Assembly: GCF_030296895.1 (NCBI RefSeq)
Contig: NZ_AP028022.1
Span: forward strand, 1,178,001 to 1,242,000
DNA from: Helicobacter felistomachi
GTDB taxonomy: Bacteria > Campylobacterota > Campylobacteria > Campylobacterales > Helicobacteraceae
Direction of reading: 5' to 3'
DNA: 64,000 nt
Below are positions 36,637 to 47,327 of this stretch, piece by piece. Position 1 is the stretch's first letter. Every line of letters begins with the position of its first letter. The notes under the pieces are model-generated. The model was not told the DNA's origin, did no database searches, and saw only the letters and a program-made list of their open reading frames with translations. The position numbers and the translations under genes are program-made.

Positions 36637-37758
36637 TTAAATTTGATTCATGGTCATAGAATCTGTCCTTGTGAGCTGCCACGCCCCCGCCACCAGCCCA
36701 CCAACCGCCAAAACGATCAAGGCGCACAGGTCATAGAGCACCGCGCTAAAGGGAGCAGCAAATTGGTTGAGCATCACAAAGCCCGAAATGCCATGCGTGG
36801 CGGGGATGAGCTGCAAGGGCAGGCGCAAAAAGGCGGGGATGAGCTCCGTGGGCCAAATAAAGCCCATCATAAATACAAGGGGCAAAGAGCTGACAAGGAC
36901 AATCTGTGTGGCGTGGGCGGGTTTGGTTAAAAATGTCCCAAAGAGCACTCCACAGCTAGACACTGCAAAGAGAAAAACGAGGCCAAAGGCCAACAACTGC
37001 GTGGGGTTGGCGTGGATGTGTACACCATAGTAGGGGAAGAGCACCCCAAAGTAGAGCAACATGTGGAAAAGGTATAAGAATGTAAAGCACAACGAACGCG
37101 CCAAACAGACTTGCAGTGCCTCCCCAAAGCCCTCAAAGCGTCTAAGGTTGGCGCAAGTGATCGCCCCTATCCCGATCAAGAGTGTTTGGTGCAAAATGAA
37201 GATAAAAACATGGGCGATGGCGTAGTTAAGATAACCGATGGAAGGGTTGTAAAGGGGGATGGTTTGCAGGTCAAAGAGGTTGTGCTCCGTGGTGTTCTCT
37301 GTTAAGGATAAATCCTTATAGATTTTGACCTTTTGGCTTAAAGCTTGCACGGCCATGGCGGTGGCGTGTCCGATGGTGCTGTAAATGAGAAAATAATTGG
37401 CGTTGGCATACAGCTCAACTTTTGCGGGGATGCTGGTGTATACATGCCGCTCAAAGAATCTAGGGATCAGCAAAATCCCAAACACCTTTTCTTGTTCTAA
37501 AAGTTTTTTAGCCTCTTGCATGGAGCTTGGGCGGGCGGTAATTTTGACCTCTTGGGTCGCCTCAAGCATTTTTGTGAGTTGGCGGGACAGGCGGCTGTGG
37601 TCATGATCGACTAGGGCGATGGCTTGCCGCGTTACGATGTCGTTTTTATAGGGCAGAGGGTAGAGAAAGGCGTAAAAGAGCGGCCCGCCGATCACCACCA
37701 CCAGCACACCTAAATGGCTAAAAATCTGCCTAAACTCAGCAACGATGGCCCTAAGCAC
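36637..37758 (-). CDS. ABC-2 type permease (YhhJ/YbhR-like), downstream copy
   Basis: A 373-residue membrane subunit of an ABC-2 exporter. One helix lies at about residues 17-35, followed by an extracytoplasmic domain (KVELYANANYFLIYSTIG is typical), then five helices in the C-terminal half with GFIWPTELIPAFLRLPLQLIPATHGISG, the family signature. It overlaps the upstream permease by eight bases; the two probably form a heterodimer. No ATP-binding gene is in this cluster. Substrate unknown. Confidence 0.85.
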   Translation of the reverse strand: MLRAIVAEFRQIFSHLGVLVVVIGGPLFYAFLYPLPYKNDIVTRQAIALVDHDHSRLSRQLTKMLEATQEVKITARPSSMQEAKKLLEQEKVFGILLIPRFFERHVYTSIPAKVELYANANYFLIYSTIGHATAMAVQALSQKVKIYKDLSLTENTTEHNLFDLQTIPLYNPSIGYLNYAIAHVFIFILHQTLLIGIGAITCANLRRFEGFGEALQVCLARSLCFTFLYLFHMLLYFGVLFPYYGVHIHANPTQLLAFGLVFLFAVSSCGVLFGTFLTKPAHATQIVLVSSLPLVFMMGFIWPTELIPAFLRLPLQLIPATHGISGFVMLNQFAAPFSAVLYDLCALIVLAVGGLVAGAWQLTRTDSMTMNQI

Positions 37759-38806
37759 GCTTTAAACCTTTTGTAAAAATCAGCAAACCCACCGGTAAAA
37801 AGAGTGTAAAACAGGCCAAATTAGACAGCGCTCTTAAGGCCAAATCCAGGGAGGTTTGGTAGTAGTCTAGGGCAATGGCGGTTTTGATGAAGTAAGTGGC
37901 GGGTAAGAGCGCGCCCCAAAATTGCGCTAAGGTCGGCATGTTGTCTATGGGGTAAGTTACGCCCACAAAGGCCAAAGAAGGGGCGGTGTAAAGGGCAATA
38001 AAGGAGGCGGTGCGGAAGGGGTCTTTCATGAGGGCGTGAAAGAAAAGCACCACGCTAGAGATCGCCACCACCAACAGCAAGACAGAGAGCAACAACAGCC
38101 CCCAATGGGCGTTGTAGGGCTTTAGATAAAAGAGCATCAGCACCCCCCACGCCCCAAAAATGAGCGTGTTTAGCCCCAAAGCCCCCCACACGTCTTTAGA
38201 GGTTTGGCACACTTGCAAGAAGTTAAATATTCCCAAAGCCGTCAAAATCTGCCATATACAGGGCAAGATCGCCATCAACAAAAATTGGGCGTAGTTGTTG
38301 TGTTCATTAAACAGAGTGTGTAGATCAACATACACGGGGAAGGCGAGGGCTTTGGCGGTGTTTAAATCGCTGTGCAGCTTTAAATTCGTGGCGACATCTT
38401 GTTTGATCTCTAAAGTAGACAGCGTGTATAAAAAGGCGTTCAGCAAGGTTTTACCCACCAGCACATAGGTGGCGTTGTAGTACAGGGCTATGGGGGTTTG
38501 CACGCCGAGTTTGACCTGCCGCTCCAAATTCTTAGGAAAGACCACCACCCCATAGATTTTTTTAGAGGCTAAAAAGGGCTTGGCCTGATCCAAATTGCTG
38601 TAAAAATGCACCACCTTCAGGGCACTGCTGGCATTGAGTGAGCGCACCATTTCGTGGCTTAAGTGGCTGTGATCCAAATCCACCACCCCGATATTTAGCT
38701 GTGTGGGGATTTGTCTATAAAACAAGACAATCACCAAAAACCCAAAAAAGAGCGGGGCCACACACACCATCACCGCAAAACGCGTTTTAAAAAACTTCGC
38801 CCACAT
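37751..38806 (-). CDS. ABC-2 type permease (YhhJ/YbhR-like), upstream copy
   Basis: A 351-residue paralogue of the next gene, with the same plan: one helix (about residues 12-30), an extracytoplasmic domain with DLDHSHLSHEMVRSL and IALYYNATYVLVGKTL, and five C-terminal helices with YPIDNMPTLAQFWGALLPATYFIK. It follows the HlyD gene after six bases. The permease pair, adaptor and TolC-like protein make a complete envelope-spanning exporter apart from the missing ATPase. Confidence 0.85.
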   Translation of the reverse strand: MWAKFFKTRFAVMVCVAPLFFGFLVIVLFYRQIPTQLNIGVVDLDHSHLSHEMVRSLNASSALKVVHFYSNLDQAKPFLASKKIYGVVVFPKNLERQVKLGVQTPIALYYNATYVLVGKTLLNAFLYTLSTLEIKQDVATNLKLHSDLNTAKALAFPVYVDLHTLFNEHNNYAQFLLMAILPCIWQILTALGIFNFLQVCQTSKDVWGALGLNTLIFGAWGVLMLFYLKPYNAHWGLLLLSVLLLVVAISSVVLFFHALMKDPFRTASFIALYTAPSLAFVGVTYPIDNMPTLAQFWGALLPATYFIKTAIALDYYQTSLDLALRALSNLACFTLFLPVGLLIFTKGLKRA

Positions 38807-38812
38807 CTTGAT

Positions 38813-39796
38813 CTATGGAATATCCACCAACACGCTCATGCCCACCCGCAAAGCTTGCATGTCCTTTAGGGGCGTGGCTTCAATGCCAAAGCTTTTCATG
38901 TCATAGCTTTGGCTGCTGTTCGTGCTTTTCCAAGTCGCAAAGTTGCCCATCACTGCAATGTGCGTGACCTTAAACTCTACACTCTCTTTCAAGGCAGGGA
39001 TGTAGCCCTTAAAAGTCGTCCCTTTTTTAAAGCGGCTCAAATACTTTTCAGGCACGCTCAAATCCAACCACGCATGGGCGGTGTCGGTTACAAGCACCAC
39101 GGGAAAGCCTTTAGGGCTTAACTCTCCACCATAAAGCAACACATTGCTCACTTCGCCATCGATGGGGCTGTAGGCCTTTTTATCCCTTAAAAACGCTTGC
39201 ACTTCATTGAGTTGTCCTAAAGCAGCCTGCTCTTTTTCTTTAGCGGCGATTTTACTCTCATTGGATGCGCCCTCTAGGGCGAGTTGGTATTGCTCGTAGG
39301 TGGCGTTTTTCTTAAAGGTGGCGCTCTGAAAGGCCGCGTAAGCCTCATCGCGCTTTTGTAGACTCGCCACGCCCTTATCATAAAGGCTTTGGATTCGTTT
39401 ATAGGTTTCTTCGGCTAAATCGCTTTGCGCTTTGGCGGCTTGATAGACATCTTGAGCACTCTTGATGGTTTGGCTGCGGCTGCCCCTTAGCACTTCATTG
39501 CTCAAGGCTTTGGCGGCTTTGTGGCTAGAGCTGGCTTGCAGTAGTTTTGCCTCTGCTTCGGGGCTGTCGATCGTAAAGACTAAATCTCCTTTTTTGATGT
39601 AATCGCCCTTGTTGACAAGCACACTCTCCACCCGCCCGGCAAGCTTGGAGCTCACGCTATACTCTCTAGCCTCTATGAAGCCTTGCAGGCGTTGCTGTTT
39701 GTGGTTGTAAGTGCTGTAATACATCTGTCCGAGCCAAATTAAAATCCCCACTGCCGCCAAAGCGGCCAGGATGATCGGGGTCTTTGTCGTCTTCAC
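38813..39796 (-). CDS. HlyD-family membrane fusion protein
   Basis: Periplasmic adaptor linking the ABC-2 permeases to the TolC-like protein. The 327-residue protein has one N-terminal helix (about residues 8-26), GFIEAREYSVSSKLAGRVESVLVNKGDYIKKGD (first half of the lipoyl-like domain), a long helical hairpin rich in Ala, Gln and Lys, the second lipoyl half (YSPIDGEVSNVLLYGGEL) and a C-terminal beta barrel. It lies nine bases behind the outer-membrane gene and six before the permease. Confidence 0.9.
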   Translation of the reverse strand: MKTTKTPIILAALAAVGILIWLGQMYYSTYNHKQQRLQGFIEAREYSVSSKLAGRVESVLVNKGDYIKKGDLVFTIDSPEAEAKLLQASSSHKAAKALSNEVLRGSRSQTIKSAQDVYQAAKAQSDLAEETYKRIQSLYDKGVASLQKRDEAYAAFQSATFKKNATYEQYQLALEGASNESKIAAKEKEQAALGQLNEVQAFLRDKKAYSPIDGEVSNVLLYGGELSPKGFPVVLVTDTAHAWLDLSVPEKYLSRFKKGTTFKGYIPALKESVEFKVTHIAVMGNFATWKSTNSSQSYDMKSFGIEATPLKDMQALRVGMSVLVDIP

Positions 39797-39805
39797 TCCA
39801 TTTCC

Positions 39806-41329
39806 TTAGTAAACAAAATCGTAAAATAGATCAGTGTGTCCGCTAAGCACCATTAAATCCACCAACGCACTGATGTACTTGTAGGCGTGGGTCTTTTGCT
39901 CCACCAAAATGCCGGCCAACGAGTTGCGGGCATCCACCACCATCGCATTGGTCGCCATGCCCTGATTAAATGCCTCTTCTTGCAATTTTAAATTCTCTTT
40001 AGCCAGCTCCACGCTTGTGTCTAGGCTCTTATACTCTTTGAGCAAGGCTTGGCATTGCAAGTAGGTTTTATGCACCAACAACTCCATGTCTTTTTTGGCT
40101 TGGCTTTGCAAAGCCGATGTTTGCAGCTCGTCGATCTTGGCCGCTTGATAATGCATGATGCGCCCATTGGGGGTTAAAATGGGCAGTCTTGCACCCACGC
40201 CCACAAACCACTCGGGGATCATATTCATCATCGTGGAGTTGTTCTCTTTCATCAAATACGCCCCAAAGAAATTAAAATGGGGGAGAAACTTCGCCACTTG
40301 TAATTTTGTCATTTGTCTTGCACTTTGTTGTTTGATCGCCAAACTTCTTAGCACGGGATAAGAGCTTAGAGTTTCTTGCTCAAAAAAGGCTAAACTGGGC
40401 AGGGCTTTGGGGCGGATGTTTAAATGCGCCGTGGGGGCGAAGTGGGCTTTTTCCACGGGGATATTTTGGCTACTTAAAATGGTGTTGAACGCCAAAGTCG
40501 CCACCTCCAGCGCATCGTCTGCCTGCATGGATTTTGTCTTGCTTTTTTCATAAGCCACTTGGGCGCTTAAGGCTTCCACTTTGGCGATTTGTCCGGCTTT
40601 TAGGCGTTTTAGGGCGTTTTGGTAGTGCTTCAAATGCCCCGCCTGCACATCTTTAAGCACCTCATCCACCTCCATATTCAGCACCAAACCATAGTAAATT
40701 TTAACCAACTCTTGAAAGGTGGAAAGCTTTTTAAGCCGAGAAACTTCCATCGACTCTTTATGCGCCAAAGAGGCGAGCTTTGTCATATAAAAGCGCTCCC
40801 CACCCATATACAACGGATAAATGATGCTCAAAGCCCCCATCACAATGTTTTGCTTAGAGAATAAAAAAGGTTGGGTAAGGCCGCCTATCATATTCCCAAT
40901 CCCGTGAGCCACCGCCATGCCTCCCATTTGCGCTAAGGCGGGTTGGCCTAAAAAGCGCTCCAGCCCCGTGGCGAAGTTTTGTATTTGGGCTTTGTCCGAA
41001 CCGCTAAAGGGCGAAATGGTGACGGGCTTGCCTAAATGGGCGTAAAAGGCACTCAAATCGATCTCGGGCAAAAAAGAGAGTTTCGCCGCTGTGCTTAATT
41101 TTTTTGCCTTCTTTTCGGCGTAGTCCTGCGCCTTGATGCCATCGTAATTGGCTAACACCATGCCCCACGCCTGCTTGAGTGTGATCTTCGTGGGTTTATC
41201 CGTCTGCAGCGCATTTAAATTTATAGGCTTTTTAGCTTCCATTTGCAAGGGGCTTAACTCTGTTTGTGCTGCCAACGCACCGCTAAGCAGCCCCACCAAC
41301 ACCCCAAACCGATTGTTAAAGCGCATCAT
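39806..41329 (-). CDS. TolC-like outer-membrane efflux protein
   Basis: A 507-residue trimeric duct of the outer-membrane factor family. Signal peptide MMRFNNRFGVLVGLLSGALAAQ, then two repeats with long helices: LPEIDLSAFYAHLG and ARLPILTPNGRIMHYQAAKIDELQTSA, and the late AFNQGMATNAMVVDARNSLA that marks the family. It begins at ATGATG (41329 or 41326), overlapping the stop of the corC gene, so coupling is likely. The order corC-tolC-hlyD-ABC-2-ABC-2 matches the H. pylori cluster. Confidence 0.9.
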   Translation of the reverse strand: MMRFNNRFGVLVGLLSGALAAQTELSPLQMEAKKPINLNALQTDKPTKITLKQAWGMVLANYDGIKAQDYAEKKAKKLSTAAKLSFLPEIDLSAFYAHLGKPVTISPFSGSDKAQIQNFATGLERFLGQPALAQMGGMAVAHGIGNMIGGLTQPFLFSKQNIVMGALSIIYPLYMGGERFYMTKLASLAHKESMEVSRLKKLSTFQELVKIYYGLVLNMEVDEVLKDVQAGHLKHYQNALKRLKAGQIAKVEALSAQVAYEKSKTKSMQADDALEVATLAFNTILSSQNIPVEKAHFAPTAHLNIRPKALPSLAFFEQETLSSYPVLRSLAIKQQSARQMTKLQVAKFLPHFNFFGAYLMKENNSTMMNMIPEWFVGVGARLPILTPNGRIMHYQAAKIDELQTSALQSQAKKDMELLVHKTYLQCQALLKEYKSLDTSVELAKENLKLQEEAFNQGMATNAMVVDARNSLAGILVEQKTHAYKYISALVDLMVLSGHTDLFYDFVY

Positions 41330-42633
41330 AAATCCTTTTTGACAAGTTTGAGCTTGCTAATCCGGGCTTTATCCATGTCCAACACCTCAAAAATGCACCG
41401 ATCATCGCCCACCACATCGCCCACCTCCGGCAATCTCTCTAGCAAGCTAAAAACATACCCCCCAAAGTAACCTGCTCGTAATTGTGTTCGAAACGAAAAC
41501 CCAACAGCTCCTCCACGCTCTCTAAATCCACGCGTCCATCGCATTCAAAGGTGTATTCGTCTAATTTTTTAATCCCCCTTTATTCTCGTTTTGCCCCTCA
41601 AAAATATCCCCCATGATTTCCTCAAAAATGTCGTCCATCGTAAGCACCCCTGAAGTCCCCCATACTCGTCCACCACCAATGCCATGCGTCTTTGCTGTTG
41701 GTTCATTTTAATGAGAATTTGCGAAATGGACGCGCTCTCAGGCACAATCAACACCTCTTGCAACAAATGCTTTAAGTCGGGTTCTTTGCGCTCTAAAATG
41801 GGGGCGGATAAAATATCTTTGATGTGCACGACTCCTAGGATGTTGTCCTTATGCCCTTCACAACAAGGATAGCGGGTGAAGGGGTGCTTTAATATCGTTT
41901 GTAGATGTTGTTCGTGGGTCTGTTTGGTGTCTAAGCACACCATGTCGTTGCGTGGAGTCATGATCTCTTTGGCACTCGTGTCGGAGAAATCCACGGCATT
42001 TTTAATCAACTCCTCCTCCACATAGTCGATCACCCCACCCCTTAAACTCTCCCCCACAATGATTTTAATCTCCTCCTCTGAGTGTGCGCTGTCTTTCTGT
42101 GGCTCAATGCCAAAGAGCTTGAGCACCAAGCGCGCCAAAAAGTCGAAGAGATTAACGATGGGATAAGAGAGCATCCAAAAGGCGTGCAAGGGTCTAGCCA
42201 CCCACAAAACCACGCTTTCTGCCCGCACGATGGCAACCGACTTAGGCACAATCTCCCCCAAGATCACATGCAACAAAGTGATTAAGCAAAAAGCAATCAC
42301 CACACTCAAGGCGTGTATCACAGCACTTAAGGCAGAAAAATGCACCCATTTATGCAATATTAAAGTGATCAAATGCGCTAGGGCAGGCTCTCCCAGCCAA
42401 CCCAGCCCCAAAGAAGCCAAGGTAACACCTAGTTGTGTGGCACTCAAGTAGGTGTTTACCGAAGCGTTGATTTTGAGGGCGAGTGTAGCGTTGGGGTTGT
42501 TGTGTAGGCTCAATTCTTCAAGTTTAGAGCGTCTGACCTTGACAATGGCAAACTCGGAGAGCACAAAAAAGGCGTTGCATAAAACCAAGAGGAGGGCGAG
42601 AGCGCACATGGTAAGCGACTCGTAAATTTCCAA
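41326..42633 (-). pseudogene. CorC/HlyC-type CNNM-CBS membrane protein, three frame breaks
   Basis: A DUF21/CNNM protein thought to act in cation (Mg or Co) homeostasis; older annotation calls it hemolysin. Residues 1-190 hold four hydrophobic segments (NAFFVLSEFAIVKVRRSK, LGEIVPKSVAI), then two CBS domains (EIMTPRNDMVCLD, NILGVVHIKDIL, ALVVDEYGGLQG). The frame breaks at C4 (41647-41650), C5 (41574-41578) and near C6 (41458-41463). Adding one base at each restores GVLTMDDIFEEIMGDIF, then IKKLDEYTFECDGRVD, then the CorC_HlyC transporter-associated domain ending LVKKDL. Three losses in one gene, all in C runs, point to sequencing error more than decay. Confidence 0.82.
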
Positions 42634-42708
42634 AGACTCTCCTTAAAATTTTAGCCCAGACAAACAAACCCCATTCTATCTAACAAAATATCATTAACAA
42701 ACAACAAT

Positions 42709-44318
42709 CTAAAGTCTCTCCACAATCTTAAAAGTATCTATTAGATAATAGCCTAAGGCTCCAAGTAGGGCGGAAATGGGCACGGTGATGAGCCACGCCG
42801 TGATGATGCGCTTGATCACGGAGCGTTTGACGAGCTCGCTCTTATAGGCTTTCTTTAGACGTTTGCGCTCTTTCTTGCTTAAGCCCACGGTGTATTCTAA
42901 AGTGTTGTTTTCTTTGCGTAAAGTTTTTAGATAGATGAGCATTTCTTTTTTCTGTTTGGGGTTGGCCTTTTCAAAGCGGTCTAAGAAATTCTTGATCACG
43001 CCCGCGTCTTCGCCGTGGTGTGCGTCTAGAATCATCTGTTTCATCTCAAAGAGTCGTTTTTGCAAGAACTCCCTTAAAAACCCCACTCCAAACACTGCCC
43101 CGATCGTGATGTGCGTAGAACTCACAGGTAAGCCCAACTTAGAAGCCAACAACACTGTGATCACGGTTGCCATGGCGATACAAAAGGCTTGCATTTTGTC
43201 TAGCTCAGTGATTTCACTGCCCACGGTTTTAATCAAGCGGGGGCCATACAAACTAAGCCCCGTGGCGATGCCAAGCCCCCCAACCAGCATGATCCACAAC
43301 GGCGCATAGGCTTTGGTGGGGATGGCGTGGTGTCCCCACTCTTGCAAACTCTGCACAATCGCCGCGAGGGGCCCCACAGCATTAGCCACATCATTGGCCC
43401 CATGGGCAAAGCTAAGCAAAGCGGCACTAAAGACCAAAGGTAGAGTAAAAAGCGTGTGTACGCTCTCTTTAGTGTTTTCTAGGCTGTTTAACTTAGAAGC
43501 CACATAACTTTTAAAGACATGGTAGGCGAGTAGTCCCACCCCCACGCTTAAGAGAAATTCGTTAACCAAGCCTAGCGGCGTGCGTAGAACCTTTGCCAGC
43601 ATATACCAGCTAAACGCCAAGCCCATCACCCCCACCACTAGGGGCATCGCCTTTAGGGCGGCGTTTTTCTTGTCTTCTCGATCGCTGATGCTCTGCTTAA
43701 ACAAGACCATAAGCCCCATCGCAATCCCCCCGCCCATCACAGGCGAGATGACCCAACTAGCCACAATCCCACCCAAAAAGGGCCAATCCACAGCCCCAGC
43801 CCCCCAGCCACCAGCCCCGCCCCAAGCACCCCACCCACAATGGAGTGTGTGGTAGAAACGGGCGCACCAATGGCTGTGGCTAGATGCAGCCAAATTGCCC
43901 CTGAGAGCAGAGCCGAAAACATCATCCCCACAAAAACCGTGGTGTTTTGGATGTGCTCGGGGTCGATGATTTTGCCCTTAATGCTCTGCACGACTTCACT
44001 GCCCGCCAGCACTGCGCCTAAAACTTCGCAAAAAGCCGCCATCAAAAGTGCCATGCCTAAAGTGATTGCTTGAGAGCCCACCAGGGGGCCAACATTGTTA
44101 GCGACATCGTTTGCTCCGATGTTCATCGCCATATACCCCCCCACGACCGCACTTAAAGCCAGCAAAGGTAGATGTATAGGTGTGTGGCTACAGATGAGTG
44201 CCAAGCCCGCCGCCGCCACGACAAACACAATGGCTAGGGTGATCTTGACATTGTCCCTTTGGAGTTCTTTAAAGGCTTTTTGGATAGAGCCCGTAGGGTT
44301 AGTGGTTTTAGACTTCAT
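42709..44318 (-). pseudogene. pit: PiT-family inorganic phosphate transporter, one frame break
   Basis: Low-affinity phosphate (metal-phosphate/H+ symport) permease. The first piece (43737-44318) has GGYMAMNIGANDVANNVGPLVGS and APVSTTHSIVGGVLGAG, and the second (42709 to about 43800) has SFAHGANDVANAVGPLAAI and LPVSSTHITIGAVFGVG: both halves of the duplicated PiT signature. They are joined by one extra base in C6 at 43800-43805, giving GLVAGGAGAVDWPFLGGIVASW. A cytoplasmic loop rich in charged residues follows, then a last helix. It lies upstream of corC as in H. pylori. The protein is probably intact in the cell. Confidence 0.85.
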
Positions 44319-44495
44319 GGGTAGCTTTCATTGACGGCTAAGACTTTAATATAAAAATCTCTAAGAAACGCTTAAACATGACGCTTAAAAACCTTGGCTT
44401 TTTTACGCCTCTAACATTTTATTAGCGTTTTACGATCGTTTGCCAAGTGTAAAAATCTGTTAACTTTTGCCCCTTGTGGCTTACTTTGATTGTGC

Positions 44496-44501
44496 TACAT
44501 T
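44496..44501 (+). promoter_or_regulatory. Possible extended -10 for the small gene at 44549
   Basis: TGC then TACATT, 47 bases before the ATG, with a G7 run (about 44519-44525) and TAGGAG between. Weak but in the usual place. Confidence 0.35.
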
Positions 44502-44548
44502 CACCCATTCACGGGGCGGGGGGGATAGGGGCTTAGGAGTTTGGTTGT

Positions 44549-44918
44549 ATGCAAAACCCTGATTTAGCCACCTTCATCCAAAGCCACGATGTGCTCTTGA
44601 TCGATGAGAGCGCGCTTGTAGAGGAGGCGTTTTGGAAAATCTACAAAGATAGTCTCCAAGAAATCCCACAAAAAACTAAAAAGAAAATTGGGGTCCCTAA
44701 AGATGTCCTAGAACGGATCAACGATCAACGCCTAGACGATGCCCGTTACCAAAAGGCGTACAATTAGGTATCTTTCTATCATTGGCACTGCCTTAAAGGT
44801 CATTACAAACGAGATAGAGCTAGATATTTTGCGTTTAAGGGATTTAGGGATACTCAAAGAAGTGGCTGAAAAACGCTTTGAGTTGGACTTAAAGTTTGAG
44901 ATGCTCTCTAGAGCTTAG
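44549..44918 (+). pseudogene. Small unknown protein with decayed 3' part
   Basis: The first 72 codons (44549-44767) are open: MQNPDLATFIQSHDVLLIDES, then PKDVLERINDQ. The opening hydrophobic-Asp-Glu-Ser strand is faintly like a PIN nuclease, but this is not a firm call. Past the stop, other frames carry on with plausible sequence: LGIFLSLAL in one, then ALKVITNEIELDILRLRDLGILKEVAEKRFELDL in another to 44918. Two frame changes are needed, so the gene is probably a longer cytoplasmic protein in decay, with only the 5' part kept. No recognised family and no clear partner. Confidence 0.5.
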
Positions 44919-45237
44919 AGTTAGAGGACAAAGGAGTCATTTTTGCAGTATTATTGAAACCCATCCACTAAGATGTATGGGCTTTTTTCTCAATCCTTTT
45001 TGCTGGATGTTTTATATTTACCTTTACAACTCTGCACAACCCCTCTTATCCTCTAACCGATGCGAATATTTCCACCACTTGATGGGTTTTTCTAGCTTTT
45101 GCAGAGTTGGAGAGCTTTTGGAATATTGTCCATTAAAGACATGATCCTATCTTTACAAGAAGTGACAACCCCCACTTGGCGCAGTCTCCCCTGTGTGAAC
45201 TCAGCTGGTCTCAATCTTGCCTAGTCTTAAACTCCTC
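44919..45237. other. Gene-free stretch with a weak terminator-like hairpin
   Basis: No gene seen. CCCAT (44960-44964) can pair with ATGGG (44977-44981) and is followed by C and T6, a weak intrinsic terminator for the small gene. The remainder is featureless; the short open frame over it has no ribosome binding site or motif. Confidence 0.4.
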
Positions 45238-47304
45238 TTAAAACTTCTTCTTGCCCGTGTCTTCTAAAATATCGCTGGCGATGTGTTCGATCTCTTGACT
45301 GATGTCTAAGCAATTTTGGGCAATGTTTAAATTATGTGTCAAGCTCGCGTCAAATTGTCCCATCGCTTTATTGATGTCTAGCACCGCAGAGGCTTGGGCT
45401 TTAATGGCTGTTGAGTTGTCGGCAATGCTTTGGAGCAATACATTGATATTGCTTTCAATCTCGCTCAAAGACTTTTGGGTGCGCTCGGCAAGTTTACGCA
45501 CTTCATCGGCCACGACCGCAAAGCCCCGTCCGTGCTCGCCCGCTCTGGCCGCTTCAATGGCGGCGTTTAGGGCTAATAAGTTGGTTTGATCGGCGATGTC
45601 TCTAATGATCTCCACAATGCTTTTGATGTCTTGGCTTTGGGCGATCATCTCATCGCTCTTGGTGCTGACATCGGTGATGTTTTGCGTGATGCCCTCAATG
45701 TTTTGGGTGGCTTGTTTGATTTCAGCAGATTGTTTGGTCGAGCTAGAGGAGAGTTTTTCCATACTCTCTTTTAAATCTGAGGCTTTGGTGTTGAGTTGGT
45801 TGGCAAAATTTAAAGAAGTGTTTAGCATGGCAACAATCTCTTCGCCCAGCTGGTTAATAGAAACTTCAATCTCTCCTTTTGCACCTTTAATTTGTGGGGT
45901 GAAATCTAAATTTTGGTAGGCATGCACGACCGATAAAATTTTATTCAAATCCGAACCCACACCCCTCTCCAGACTCTCCACCATCGTGTGTGTCACCTTG
46001 ATGAGTTCTAAGAGTTTGGGCGTGTTGGCTTTGCTTTGCGCTTCTTTGGCAACAATGATGCCCTGTTGGACATCTAGGGCTAATTGTGTGGTCTCCACCA
46101 CCGCAGCATTGTCATCGTGGAAAACTTGTTGTATCTTAGTGATGTTGGCATTGATGGAGTTAAGCATCCAGCCTATTTCATCTTTTTGGGTTGAGTGGTA
46201 GATTTCTAACTGGACATTTTCTTCGTGATTGAGCAGTCTAAAAAAGCTGTTGAGTGTGGCTACCACTTTATGCACACGTGCCACGATTTGCTTTTTGATG
46301 TAAAGATTCATCACAACGATGGCAATCAGTAAAGCGATGAGACTGATGACAGCAATTATGAATTGCACATGGTGCACACGGCTATAGACCCGCGATTTTT
46401 CGATGGCCGAGCCCACCACCCAGTTGTGGTTCATGAGCTGTGCATAGGGTCTAAACGCACGCAGGGATAAAATGATTTTCTCGTGCAAAACATCGGAGTA
46501 AAAGGAGGTGATGAGGCTATCGCCCGGATGTGCATTTTTTCTAAAGTCCACAATAGTTTTGGCTTCTTTGGCTTGCATGACTTCTGTAAACGCCCGTCCT
46601 TGTAATTTGTGGTCGCGGTTGATGGCAAAAATGCGGTCTCTCGAACCTAACAAAAATCCATTTTCCCCCGTATTTTGTGGAAAATAGTGCTCTTGGATGT
46701 AGTCAATACTCACAAAGAGGCCAACAACGGCCTTTAAATGGTGTTGGTTGTCGAAAATGGGGGCGGCCATGGTGAAACCAAAATAGACACCCCCTCCAGG
46801 CAAGGTTGTAGGATCACTGTCGGTGCGACTCATGACTTGTGTTTGAATCACTCTAGACACGATGGGAGAGTTTAAAACAGCGGAATTGTTGGTCTGTACA
46901 ACTAAGGTTTGATCGTGTTTTTGGGCAACTTCATAACTGGATGTAGGTTTATTGTTTTTAAGCAAAACCAAAAACGCGCCGCGCACAAATTCACTATGGA
47001 TACACAGCTTGCGGATATTGTCTAAAATTTCTGTCCCACTTGAATTTTTGATAAAGGCATAGCCATCCCCTGAAAAATAATTGGCGTAACTTTGCAAGGT
47101 CTCCTTAATGCCTTTAAGTTCTAAAGAAATGCTTGTGGCTTGGTTTGTGGCGCGGACTCTCACTATTTCGTTGGCGTTCTTGACCAGCATGCTCGTGATC
47201 TCATTGATGTAATACGCCCCCAAAGCCAAGAACGATAAAATCAAAATTGAAGAAATGGCTAAAGCGGTTTTTGCACCCAGCTTGAGGTTTCTAAAAGAAG
47301 ACAT
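45238..47304 (-). CDS. Methyl-accepting chemotaxis protein (Tlp type, dCACHE sensor)
   Basis: Transmembrane chemoreceptor. The ATG at 47304 (AAGGA upstream) gives [25 protein letters not shown] with the first helix at about residues 12-32. A periplasmic domain of about 275 residues follows with the look of a double CACHE ([29 protein letters not shown]). The second helix is at about 325-345, then a HAMP-like region, then the signalling domain with the conserved hairpin tip [43 protein letters not shown]. 688 residues. H. pylori TlpA and TlpC have this layout; which one is closer cannot be said. The ligand is unknown. Confidence 0.92.
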   Translation of the reverse strand: MSSFRNLKLGAKTALAISSILILSFLALGAYYINEITSMLVKNANEIVRVRATNQATSISLELKGIKETLQSYANYFSGDGYAFIKNSSGTEILDNIRKLCIHSEFVRGAFLVLLKNNKPTSSYEVAQKHDQTLVVQTNNSAVLNSPIVSRVIQTQVMSRTDSDPTTLPGGGVYFGFTMAAPIFDNQHHLKAVVGLFVSIDYIQEHYFPQNTGENGFLLGSRDRIFAINRDHKLQGRAFTEVMQAKEAKTIVDFRKNAHPGDSLITSFYSDVLHEKIILSLRAFRPYAQLMNHNWVVGSAIEKSRVYSRVHHVQFIIAVISLIALLIAIVVMNLYIKKQIVARVHKVVATLNSFFRLLNHEENVQLEIYHSTQKDEIGWMLNSINANITKIQQVFHDDNAAVVETTQLALDVQQGIIVAKEAQSKANTPKLLELIKVTHTMVESLERGVGSDLNKILSVVHAYQNLDFTPQIKGAKGEIEVSINQLGEEIVAMLNTSLNFANQLNTKASDLKESMEKLSSSSTKQSAEIKQATQNIEGITQNITDVSTKSDEMIAQSQDIKSIVEIIRDIADQTNLLALNAAIEAARAGEHGRGFAVVADEVRKLAERTQKSLSEIESNINVLLQSIADNSTAIKAQASAVLDINKAMGQFDASLTHNLNIAQNCLDISQEIEHIASDILEDTGKKKF

Positions 47305-47327
47305 GGAGATCCTTTGTTTTGCGTAGA

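Noticed and set aside
44896..45144. Open frame of 82 codons in the gap before the chemoreceptor
   Set aside because: No ribosome binding site, aromatic/Cys-rich random-looking product, and it runs through the terminator-like hairpin.
45302..46201. Long forward open frames opposite the chemoreceptor gene
   Set aside because: They mirror the coding strand's codon pattern, have no ribosome binding sites or motifs, and the chemoreceptor on the other strand is certain.
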